A DNA stretch of 12,323 nt from Promethearchaeum sp. (lineage in GTDB: Archaea > Asgardarchaeota > Lokiarchaeia > Sigyniarchaeales > Promethearchaeaceae). The stretch spans positions 1-12,323 of the forward strand of contig JAUWPK010000050.1 of NCBI GenBank assembly GCA_030611625.1, read 5' to 3'. Shown here in pieces: positions 1 through 6,475 of this stretch; position 1 is the stretch's first letter; each line of letters opens with the position of its first letter. A model generated the notes under the pieces. It was given only the letters and a program-made list of their open reading frames with translations, was not told the DNA's origin and ran no database searches. The translations under genes were made by a program, and so were the position numbers.

Positions 1-454
1 ATTGGTTTATGAATTTAGTTTCTGTTGAAGTGCCATAAATATCGATATTCTTTGATTTGTTTTTTTTTATTGGATAAGCTCCTAATGCTAAAATTTTTCC
101 TACTCCTAACTTTTGGATTATAGTTGCAATGTAATCAGAGATTTCATAGATTCCTCTGGGAGACATTGCTTGGGCGTCAGCAGTGATTAGTAGTAAATCT
201 TGGATTTGTTTTGGATCTTTATGGAATAAAATTTCTGCCTTAGGAGTAGATAGAATACTTTCATCGACTATGGCGCCTGCTGGATAATCATTGAATATTA
301 TTTCGCAATATTTTTTTGCCTGGAAAATTCCAATAAGTTGATCTACCGCAAATTTTCCAATATCTGCAATCCCGGGCATTCCTATGATACATAATGGGTT
401 ATGGAGTGATGTTGGCTCTAATTTTTCAAATTGAATTAATCTAAAATTTGACAT
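1..454 (-). CDS. PAC2-family (proteasome assembly chaperone 2-like) protein, 3' end outside the window
   Basis: The reverse strand reads open from an ATG at 454 to the window edge, giving about 151 residues of the N-terminal part. It begins MSNFRLIQFEKLEP, followed by IIGMPGIADIGKFAVDQLI (residues 23-41). The glycine-rich G-x-P-G-x-x-x-x-G-K pattern after a short beta strand is typical of archaeal PAC2-family proteins (COG2047-like). Further on are DYPAGAIVDE (56-65), an LLLITADAQAMSPRGIYE stretch (87-104) and GVGKILALGAYP (117-128), all in the family order. Family members resemble eukaryotic proteasome assembly chaperones and are often called ATP-grasp-like in archaea, but the archaeal role is not settled. 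The gene diverges from the ThiI-like gene across a 230-bp spacer. The family call is fairly secure; a function in proteasome assembly is inference. Confidence 0.8.
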   Translation of the reverse strand, partial: MSNFRLIQFEKLEPTSLHNPLCIIGMPGIADIGKFAVDQLIGIFQAKKYCEIIFNDYPAGAIVDESILSTPKAEILFHKDPKQIQDLLLITADAQAMSPRGIYEISDYIATIIQKLGVGKILALGAYPIKKNKSKNIDIYGTSTETKFINQ

Positions 455-684
455 ATGATTCACGTTTTTTTTAAATTTTTATGATTGGTTGCTTACTAAA
501 TCTTATAATTAGTTGAAAGTAGTTGAAGAGATAGTACTATGGAAAATTATAAGAAAAATCTTTAATCAATTCTCTTGCCATTAACAAAATATGAATAAAA
601 TATCACGATATTACATTTCCCAAAAGAATTTATTATTTAATATAATCATATTAAAAAACAATCTATTTTTAAAGATCATGGAAT
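455..684. promoter_or_regulatory. Divergent intergenic promoter region between the PAC2-family and ThiI-like genes
   Basis: This 230-bp spacer contains no convincing gene. On the plus strand a TATA-like run (ATTTAATATA, about 635-644) lies 41-50 nt before the ATG at 685, which suits an archaeal promoter with a short leader. On the minus strand a TTATAAGATTTA-like element (about 500-512) lies about 50 nt before the PAC2 start. No good Shine-Dalgarno sequence precedes either start. An ATG at 678 in another frame stops after five codons. The assignment is by eye and only moderately sure. Confidence 0.4.
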
Positions 685-1365
685 ATGTTAAGTAAGAATT
701 CTTATATTCAATTTGATAATCCATTTATTTCCCTTTTATCAACCGGTTTAGATAGTCCTATTGCCACATATTTAATAATGAAAAAAAAAAGTGACTGCTT
801 TTCCCTATCTTTCTTAAATGGAGGGGAAATAATGGATAAAAATAGAAATAAAATAATCCAAGTAGGAAAAAGATTAGTAAAATTAACACAACGTCGCTTA
901 AGAATGCATTTTGTAGACTATGATGAAATTGTACAGCAAATTCAAAAGAAATGTAATCCAAAATTAACGTGTGTAATATGTAAACGCACAATGATTTTAG
1001 TAGCAAGAGAACTTGCTAAATTCTATAATGCAAAAATAATTGTAAATGGAGATATTTTAGGTGAACAAGCTTCACAAACATTAGATAATTTATATGTTGT
1101 TAATCAAGTTAATCGGGAAATTCCAATAATACGCCCTTTGATTGGATTTGATAAACTTGATATAATAAAAATCAGCCAAGAGTTGGGATTTTACGAATTA
1201 AGTTTAATAAACGGTCCAGCATGTGAATTTAATCCAAAATTTCCTGAAACAAGGGCAAAAATCAAGGAAGTTATTCAAACTGAAGAAAATTTAAATAGAG
1301 CCTCCATGATGAAAGAAGTATTCGATTTAATTAACTATGTTGATTTTTATCCTGATAAATCATAA
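685..1365 (+). CDS. Stand-alone ThiI-type PP-loop ATPase (tRNA 4-thiouridine synthetase catalytic domain)
   Basis: The 226-residue protein matches only the C-terminal PP-loop half of ThiI. That enzyme adenylates U8 of tRNA and replaces its oxygen with sulfur. The PP-loop reads STGLDSP (residues 19-25), with Thr in place of the usual first Gly of SGGxDS. The family block NGDILGEQASQTLDNL is at 121-136 and IIRPLIGFDKLDII at 148-161. A CVIC pair (Cys96, Cys99), the CXXC seen in archaeal ThiI, is followed by Cys180 in GPACEF; together they could hold an Fe-S cluster or carry sulfur. The N-terminal ferredoxin-like and THUMP RNA-binding domains of canonical ThiI are absent, and the upstream sequence has no room for them. 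The ATG at 685 is the only sensible start. A run of ten A at 781-790 is a slippage risk. An alternative is a related PP-loop enzyme with another substrate. Confidence 0.8.
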   Translation: MLSKNSYIQFDNPFISLLSTGLDSPIATYLIMKKKSDCFSLSFLNGGEIMDKNRNKIIQVGKRLVKLTQRRLRMHFVDYDEIVQQIQKKCNPKLTCVICKRTMILVARELAKFYNAKIIVNGDILGEQASQTLDNLYVVNQVNREIPIIRPLIGFDKLDIIKISQELGFYELSLINGPACEFNPKFPETRAKIKEVIQTEENLNRASMMKEVFDLINYVDFYPDKS

Positions 1366-1367
1366 GA

Positions 1368-1374
1368 TTTTTTT
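1368..1374 (+). terminator. T-run downstream of the ThiI-like gene
   Basis: Seven consecutive T begin three bases after the TAA stop (1363-1365), and another T-rich stretch follows. Archaeal transcription commonly ends at such runs without a hairpin. It lies in the 12-bp gap before the convergent pcm stop. Confidence 0.4.
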
Positions 1375-1377
1375 CCT

Positions 1378-2046
1378 TTATTTTGCATCAAATCCATTTT
1401 CTCCAATTAAGGGAACAAAAATTACTTTACATACTTTTTTTTTTACATATTTTTCCTTAATTCTATGAATGACTATTAGGTCTTGATCCCAATGGCGTTT
1501 TCCAACAGGGATACATAAAATACCTCCATTAGGACTTAGTTGTACTAATAAATTCTTTGGAATTTTTGGACTTGCTGCGGTAACTAAAATTTTATCGTAT
1601 GGCGCTTTAGATTCTAATCCTTTTGTCCCATCTTCAATAATTACTTCAACATTGAAATAAGATAATTCCTTCAATTTTTTCTTAGCTTTTATAGCCAAAT
1701 CAGGAATTCTTTCTATTGTGTAAACTATACCATTTTTTCCTGTTAATTCAGCTAAAATGGCTGCATGATATCCAGATCCCGTTCCAATTTCCAATATTTT
1801 ATCCCCTGGTTTTATTTCGAGATATTCACACATCATTGCATTCATATGAGGCGCAGAAATTGTCTGACCATTTCCGATTTGTTGAGGTGTATCAATATAA
1901 GCTTTATTAATTTTAAGTTCTGGCAAAAAAAGGTGACGAGGAACCTTTAACATAGCATTATATACGTTTTCAGAAATAATAATTTTTCTTGCTTTTAAAT
2001 TATTGATTAAATTTAAACGTTCTTGATTGATTTTAATATTTTTCAA
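1378..2046 (-). CDS. pcm: Protein-L-isoaspartate (D-aspartate) O-methyltransferase
   Basis: This 222-residue, full-length protein is an L-isoaspartyl methyltransferase, which uses S-adenosylmethionine to methylate damaged isoaspartyl residues so they can revert to aspartate. Seen in order: VPRHLFLP (residues 35-42), the substrate-loop motif QTISAPHM (61-68), SAM-binding motif I LEIGTGSGYHA (85-95), an acidic end of beta 2 (YTIER, 109-113), YDKILVTAASP (150-160) and the terminal VPLIGENGF (211-219). All are hallmarks of the family, and the length is typical. The start appears to be TTG at 2046: upstream in the same frame there is a stop with no ATG in between, and the nearby ATG at 2060 is out of frame and ends after a few codons. 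The gene lies 27 nt downstream of the PfkB-family kinase on the same strand, so it is probably cotranscribed with it and RPA. Confidence 0.93.
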   Translation of the reverse strand: MKNIKINQERLNLINNLKARKIIISENVYNAMLKVPRHLFLPELKINKAYIDTPQQIGNGQTISAPHMNAMMCEYLEIKPGDKILEIGTGSGYHAAILAELTGKNGIVYTIERIPDLAIKAKKKLKELSYFNVEVIIEDGTKGLESKAPYDKILVTAASPKIPKNLLVQLSPNGGILCIPVGKRHWDQDLIVIHRIKEKYVKKKVCKVIFVPLIGENGFDAK

Positions 2047-2073
2047 TGTAATCTTCTCATATTATTGATTTAA

Positions 2074-3081
2074 TTAAATAAACTCTGCAAAATTTCTATT
2101 TTTTAAGAATTGAATTACTTCTTCATATGATGGCATACCAGTTCGAGCACCAATATTTTGAATTTTTAAAGCAGCAGCAGCATTTGCAAATAGTGTGGCT
2201 TTTTCAATATTAAACTTTTTTAAAACATATGAAAAGCAAATTGCAGCACAAAAAGTATCCCCTGCTCCTGTAGTATCAACTGGGTTTACTTTAAAAGCAG
2301 GAATAATGACATTTTTATTTTTAGTAACAACTAAAGCACCTTGCTCTCCCAAAGTTATTATAATAATTTTAACTCCTAAATCTAAAAGTTTTTTTGCTGC
2401 TTCTACTGGATTTTTTTTTTTTGTCAATTGCATTGCACCAGCTTTATTTGGAATCAACAAATCTACTTGCTGTAAAATAGGTTTTAACTTAGATAGACCT
2501 CTAATTGCAATTTGTTTTTCTAAATCTAAGGATATAAAAATATTTTTCTTTTTGGCCAATTCAATAGCTTTTATAGTTAAATCATGATAAATTGCAGATG
2601 TATGTAATAATTTAATATTTTTAAATATCTCCTCATCAAGATCAGACATATTTGGAACAGTAGAGTGCATATATGGGCTCTGAATTATTACTTTTTCACC
2701 TGTATTTTTTACAACAAATATGAAATTAACAGGTGTTGCTTTTTTTTCTTTAGTTATTAAATAAGAACAATCAACATTCTCATTTTTAAAATCATTTTTT
2801 AAAAAATTCCCATAAGAATCATCTCCTATGGCTCCAAAAAAAGCAGTTTTTGCCCCAAGTCTTGAGGTTGCAACAGAAAAATTCGCAGTTACTCCTCCAC
2901 TGAACATATATTGTCTTAAAGAATCGATTTTCTCATCAGGTTCAGGAAAATGATCAATTAATGATACCCAATCAACAACAACTTCACCCAAACCTAAAAT
3001 CTCATTTTCCACATAGAAAAATAAATTTGAGGATTTAAAAATCATTTTGCAATTTATTAAAAAAAATATTTCAAATATCAT
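2074..3081 (-). CDS. PfkB/ribokinase-family carbohydrate or nucleoside kinase
   Basis: The protein belongs to the PfkB/ribokinase family of ATP-dependent small-molecule kinases. From the ATG at 3081 it has 335 residues. Signature 1 is FSGGVTANFSVATSRLGAKT (about 60-79), with the GG dipeptide and conserved Asn for sugar binding. FFGAIGDDSYG (81-91) is typical of the family. Signature 2 is VDTTGAGDTFCAA (268-280), with Asp275 the expected catalytic base, and ITLGEQGA (242-249) is a usual ATP-site strand. The substrate cannot be told from sequence; ribose, fructose, nucleosides and ADP-dependent relatives are all possible. The start is uncertain. The ATG at 3081 overlaps the RPA stop by 11 nt and adds a hydrophobic extension (MIFEIFFLINCK) not typical of the family, while the ATG at 3045 fits better. 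A run of twelve A (plus strand 2411-2422) encodes the KKK segment at 221-223. Confidence 0.88.
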   Translation of the reverse strand: MIFEIFFLINCKMIFKSSNLFFYVENEILGLGEVVVDWVSLIDHFPEPDEKIDSLRQYMFSGGVTANFSVATSRLGAKTAFFGAIGDDSYGNFLKNDFKNENVDCSYLITKEKKATPVNFIFVVKNTGEKVIIQSPYMHSTVPNMSDLDEEIFKNIKLLHTSAIYHDLTIKAIELAKKKNIFISLDLEKQIAIRGLSKLKPILQQVDLLIPNKAGAMQLTKKKNPVEAAKKLLDLGVKIIIITLGEQGALVVTKNKNVIIPAFKVNPVDTTGAGDTFCAAICFSYVLKKFNIEKATLFANAAAALKIQNIGARTGMPSYEEVIQFLKNRNFAEFI

Positions 3082-4783
3082 TTAGTGTATCAATGATATT
3101 TTGAGCTTCAAGTTCAGGATTTATTTCTTGAAAACTTCTTATGTTTATTTCATATTTATCATTATATTCTGAGAATTTTGCTTTTCCACGAAATATAAAT
3201 TCTTTTCCAATCAATTCAAGGGTCTTCTCTTTCAGAAATACATCCAATTCCCCATTTTCCTCCATTTTTTTAATATTATCAGTGGATTCTTTCAAAAGTA
3301 ATTCTGCTTTTTCACCCATCAAAGTACCACGAATGGTACTGCTTTCATCATCCAAAATTAAATTTAGAATCATTCTGTTTACATGGTCTCCAGGGTTATC
3401 ACATTTACAATTATCTATTTTTCTATTACATTTTGAACATGCAGTATATATGGTAATTCTTTTTATGTCTTGAATTATCGAGCCTTTAACCTCATAAAAA
3501 TCATCTTGATTTATCTCTTCTATCTTTTTTCTTTCACTTGTGCTCTCTTGTTGGGATTTCCTTAATGGTTGTAAAGTTTTATCAGTTTTAAAAATTTTAT
3601 TTGAATTTTCAATATAGCCCTTTGACGTTAGAGATGCTTCCATTTCATTTGAGTAAGAATTTTTTTTAGCAATCACTTTATTTATTTGAATTGAATCGTT
3701 TACTTTTAAATCTGGTTTAACTAAATCTCCCCAAATAGTAACGCGAATTGCTCCAGTTTCATCAGCTAATATCATTTTTTGAAGTTCTCTTGTTTCACCA
3801 CTTTTTAAATTAATTGATTTTATATCATCAATCTCTTGGATTTTTCCCTCAATATTACCAAAACCACCTTTTTCAAAAAGATCCTTAATTTTTATTAAGG
3901 AAATTTCAAGATGCGCTTCATTTTCAATAATAACAATTTCAGTGCTTGATGTAGCTGTTAGATCTATTTTTGATTTGTCCTTATAATTTGTCTTAGGTGA
4001 AAGTCTAGAAATTCTCACTTTTTGATCTTCTTTAATCTCTTTAATCTTTGCACAATGTTCTCCCCAAAATGTTAAATATATTAATCCTGTAGAATCTGTT
4101 ATTTGAATGGAAGCGCGTTTACCTTCTGTTCCATTTTGACGAGTGAATTTTTTTGTGGGATATAATGCAGTAATAACCCCTTCGATTGAAAGGGTTGGAA
4201 TTTTTATAGATAACTGATTTATTGGGGTGATCTTAGGTGAGTTCTGGTTTATTGCAGGAATTAGTGTTCTATCAATCTCGTCTGGTTGAATTTGTACCCT
4301 ACTTTTTGAGCCAATATGTACTTCAAGACCACCATCTTGGCTAGGTTTTACAAAACCGTTTACGATTCTAACGATTTCATTTAATTTAAAATTGTTATCA
4401 TTAGTTATTTGTGTGTTAAAATCTCCCCATGCTAAACAACGGATCATTCCACTAGTATCTTCTAAAATAAATGGTAATAACGATCCCTTACTCCCGTCTT
4501 TTTTATTAAAATTTCTAATATCACTAATTTCAATGATTCTACCAACAACTGAGGCGTTCATTCGAGGTTTAAGATCTTTTATTAATTGATCTGTATCCAT
4601 TTTGGCCGATTCTTGATGGGCTTTAACATCTATTCCAAGTTCCTTTGCAACAATAACAATTGCTCCTTCTTCATCAATTAATCCGCTGAAATCTTCTATT
4701 TGTTTATCAATAAGAATTTTAATTTCCTCACGTGTTAACTTCTTCATTTCCATTATTCTTTGAATTGTCTCATCGATTCCCAT
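3071..4783 (-). CDS. Replication protein A (RPA), archaeal single-stranded DNA-binding protein with several OB folds and a zinc finger
   Basis: This is the large archaeal RPA, which coats single-stranded DNA in replication, repair and recombination. From the ATG at 4783 it has 570 residues; a GTG at 4792 would add three. An N-terminal helical segment with REEIKILIDKQIEDFSGLID is characteristic of archaeal RPA. Three OB folds follow, each with a G-x-I/V strand and an ILEDTSGMIRCLAWGD-type strand pair: about 75-165 (LAWGD), 198-285 (LTFWGE) and 308-390 (VTIWGD). A linker of charged, Ser-rich residues leads to a fourth OB domain (about 430-552). It carries a zinc motif, C-x2-C-x6-C-x-C (CSKCNRKIDNCKC, about 449-461), like the zinc-bearing DBD-C of eukaryotic RPA70. 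It heads a probable operon with the kinase and pcm, and diverges from the RING-like gene. Confidence 0.93.
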   Translation of the reverse strand: MGIDETIQRIMEMKKLTREEIKILIDKQIEDFSGLIDEEGAIVIVAKELGIDVKAHQESAKMDTDQLIKDLKPRMNASVVGRIIEISDIRNFNKKDGSKGSLLPFILEDTSGMIRCLAWGDFNTQITNDNNFKLNEIVRIVNGFVKPSQDGGLEVHIGSKSRVQIQPDEIDRTLIPAINQNSPKITPINQLSIKIPTLSIEGVITALYPTKKFTRQNGTEGKRASIQITDSTGLIYLTFWGEHCAKIKEIKEDQKVRISRLSPKTNYKDKSKIDLTATSSTEIVIIENEAHLEISLIKIKDLFEKGGFGNIEGKIQEIDDIKSINLKSGETRELQKMILADETGAIRVTIWGDLVKPDLKVNDSIQINKVIAKKNSYSNEMEASLTSKGYIENSNKIFKTDKTLQPLRKSQQESTSERKKIEEINQDDFYEVKGSIIQDIKRITIYTACSKCNRKIDNCKCDNPGDHVNRMILNLILDDESSTIRGTLMGEKAELLLKESTDNIKKMEENGELDVFLKEKTLELIGKEFIFRGKAKFSEYNDKYEINIRSFQEINPELEAQNIIDTLNDI

Positions 4784-4934
4784 AATTTTCACTAAAAATT
4801 ATTTTTCTAACAATTAAAAATTAATTATTAAAATTCTTTATAAAGTCCTATTCGCCAAAAATTTTTTAAAGGGAATTTTTTTTAGGTGAATCATTAGTAT
4901 TATAATTTAGAGCAAATTTAGAAAGTTGATTTTA
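4784..4934. promoter_or_regulatory. Divergent promoter region between RPA and the RING-like gene
   Basis: A perfect 10-bp palindromic TATA element, CTTTATAAAG (4836-4845), sits about 53 nt upstream of the RPA ATG. Because it reads the same on both strands it could serve RPA or, less likely, the opposite gene. For the RING-like gene a second TATA-like stretch, ATTATAATTTA (about 4899-4909), lies about 26 nt before the ATG at 4935, suggesting a leaderless or very short-leader transcript. No Shine-Dalgarno match is close to either start. Confidence 0.5.
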
Positions 4935-5489
4935 ATGGCTAAGAAGAAAACTAGAAAACTGGGAATAATTAACTTAAAACCTTTAGTTCTTAAAGGTCCA
5001 AAATATTTGGTTCAAGGAATTTCATCATCTATTGCAGGCATACAAACTACTAAAGTTATTCAGACTTATATAATGGAAAACAATAATTTAAGAATAAATA
5101 TCGCAAAAGATGGAAGAGTTATTTTCTCAGGTATTGTCAAATGGATTGGAAATAGGGAAGATAATAGTCAAGGAACTGTAATGTGCGTTGCTTCTTCTGA
5201 AAGAGGAGGTAAAGATCTACGTTTAATTGTTCCATCTGAAGATACAGTCCAAGATATTGGATTGGATGTAGAGAAATCATTAATAAAAATAAATAGCAAA
5301 GAATCTGTTAAATGTAGTGTTTGCGGAAAAGGAATACAAATTTTTGATGAAATCTTAGGTTGCCCTTTATGTGGCTCTAAAGCTCATTCTGATCATCTAT
5401 TAGAATGGATTAAAATGCGTCATAGTTGTCCGATTTGTAAGAAAAACCTTGAATTGGATACTGTTGGAAATATAGTTCCAAAACAATGA
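4935..5489 (+). CDS. RING-like binuclear zinc protein with an uncharacterised N-terminal domain
   Basis: From the ATG at 4935 the protein has 184 residues; a TTG at 4926 would add three, and the ATG with its basic MAKKKTRK start is preferred. The C-terminal 60 residues hold eight zinc ligands: Cys127, Cys130, Cys143, Cys146, His151, His154, Cys165, Cys168. The second half, H-x2-H-L-L-E-W-x6-C-P-I-C, has the spacing of the end of a RING-H2 finger, including the conserved Trp four residues after the ligand and ten residues before the CPxC pair. The middle CPLC-x4-H differs from the classical C-x-H pair, so this is a RING-like treble clef rather than a textbook RING. Residues 1-120 look like a mostly beta domain (IKWIGN, CVASSERGGKDLRLIVPSE) that I do not recognise. 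A ubiquitin-ligase role is possible in an archaeon with a ubiquitin system but is not shown here. Confidence 0.75.
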   Translation: MAKKKTRKLGIINLKPLVLKGPKYLVQGISSSIAGIQTTKVIQTYIMENNNLRINIAKDGRVIFSGIVKWIGNREDNSQGTVMCVASSERGGKDLRLIVPSEDTVQDIGLDVEKSLIKINSKESVKCSVCGKGIQIFDEILGCPLCGSKAHSDHLLEWIKMRHSCPICKKNLELDTVGNIVPKQ

Positions 5490-5493
5490 AATA

Positions 5494-6462
5494 TCATAAA
5501 AACAAATTTAACTCTTTTTTTAATTCACAAAAATAGCAAATCTCTCTATTTAATCCACAAGGCATTTGACATATTTTGCAAATTCCATTCTTTTTTGATT
5601 TTTGATTTATTTCCTTTTCTAAATAATTCAGTGAAACCTGTTCTATTATTTTTTCATTAATTTTAAGTAAATTATACTTTATTTCTGCACTTTGGTTCTC
5701 TAAAATATTGATGAAATCTTGGATTTTTTTCCGTAAAATATAGAAATTTTCTACATAGGGGCAAGGTGTAACTTGTATTGGGATATCTTTATAATAACAA
5801 TATAAAGTTATTTCTTTCTCTGGAATAGACATTAAGGGTTTTATACGTTGTACAATCTCCTTTTTATCACTTTTTATATTACCATTGGGAGGATGGAGCA
5901 ATATTTGTTTAAGATCATTTCGAACTATGTTTTGCAAAAAAGTCTCGATTTGATCATCTAAATTATGACCAATTGCAAGACGATCTGCTCCTAATTCATC
6001 TGCTTTATCATTTAATAATCTTCTACGGACAGTACCACAGATTGTACAAGCATTAACTTTTAATTTTTCAAGATTAGGAATTATGCCATCAATACTTTTT
6101 CCAAAACTTTTCTCAAATTTTACTGTATGGAGAGGTGTTTTCCATTTTCTACACATTTTTCCTGCAATTTCAATACTTTCTTCACGATATCCCTCTATTC
6201 CCTCATCAATTAGGACAGCTTCCACAATTGGGGAATTTGAATATCGTTTCTGAAGTTCTAGAACATTGAAAAGTAAAACTAAAGAATCTTTTCCCCCAGA
6301 AAGTCCAACAACTACTTTATCTTTTGGAGAAAACATGCTATATTTTCTTACAGTTTTTCTGATCTTTTTTTTAACTGTTTTTATGAAATGAGTTTTACAT
6401 ACATACTCATTTGATATTTTTCTATGGTAAACAGCTTTACTTGAACAATAATTACATTTCAT
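5494..6462 (-). CDS. tRNA 2-thiolation enzyme of the TtuA/Ncs6 family
   Basis: This 322-residue PP-loop enzyme is of the TtuA/Ncs6 (Ctu1) family, which activates a tRNA uridine with ATP and exchanges oxygen for sulfur (U34 in Ncs6, U54 in TtuA). An N-terminal zinc site, C3-x2-C6...C22-x2-H25, is followed by the P-loop VVGLSGGKDSLVL (51-63). The catalytic/Fe-S cysteines are CTIC (Cys139, Cys142) in the family block ACTICGTVRRRLLN and Cys234 in TPCPY. AIGHNLDDQIETFL is at 163-176. The C-terminus has a second zinc knuckle with Cys295, Cys298, Cys309 and Cys312 (Cys302 between). All features are complete and the length is typical. It starts 13 nt after the membrane protease stop on the same strand, so the two are probably cotranscribed. 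Its stop lies four bases from the convergent RING-like gene. Position 34 versus 54 specificity cannot be decided from sequence alone. Confidence 0.9.
   Translation of the reverse strand: MKCNYCSSKAVYHRKISNEYVCKTHFIKTVKKKIRKTVRKYSMFSPKDKVVVGLSGGKDSLVLLFNVLELQKRYSNSPIVEAVLIDEGIEGYREESIEIAGKMCRKWKTPLHTVKFEKSFGKSIDGIIPNLEKLKVNACTICGTVRRRLLNDKADELGADRLAIGHNLDDQIETFLQNIVRNDLKQILLHPPNGNIKSDKKEIVQRIKPLMSIPEKEITLYCYYKDIPIQVTPCPYVENFYILRKKIQDFINILENQSAEIKYNLLKINEKIIEQVSLNYLEKEINQKSKKNGICKICQMPCGLNREICYFCELKKELNLFL
5515..5521 (+). terminator. T-run beyond the RING-like gene stop
   Basis: Seven consecutive T lie about 26 nt after the TGA at 5487-5489, inside the 3' end of the convergent thiolase gene. 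It is a plausible archaeal oligo-T terminator for the plus-strand RING-like transcript. Confidence 0.3.
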
Positions 6463-6475
6463 TTTTATCCCATTT

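Noticed and set aside
758..1006. Minus-strand 82-codon frame inside the ThiI-like gene.
   Set aside because: It is antisense to a well-supported gene, hydrophobic because of T-rich composition, and has no recognisable domain.
1716..1950. Two overlapping plus-strand frames within pcm.
   Set aside because: Both are antisense to conserved methyltransferase motifs and resemble no protein.
2195..2587. Plus-strand 130-codon frame inside the PfkB-family kinase.
   Set aside because: It is a shadow of the kinase gene on the other strand, whose motifs are clear; the Ser/Phe/Lys-rich product has no family features.
3141..4589. Plus-strand frames within the RPA gene.
   Set aside because: They are antisense to OB-fold repeats and the zinc finger, with low-complexity products.
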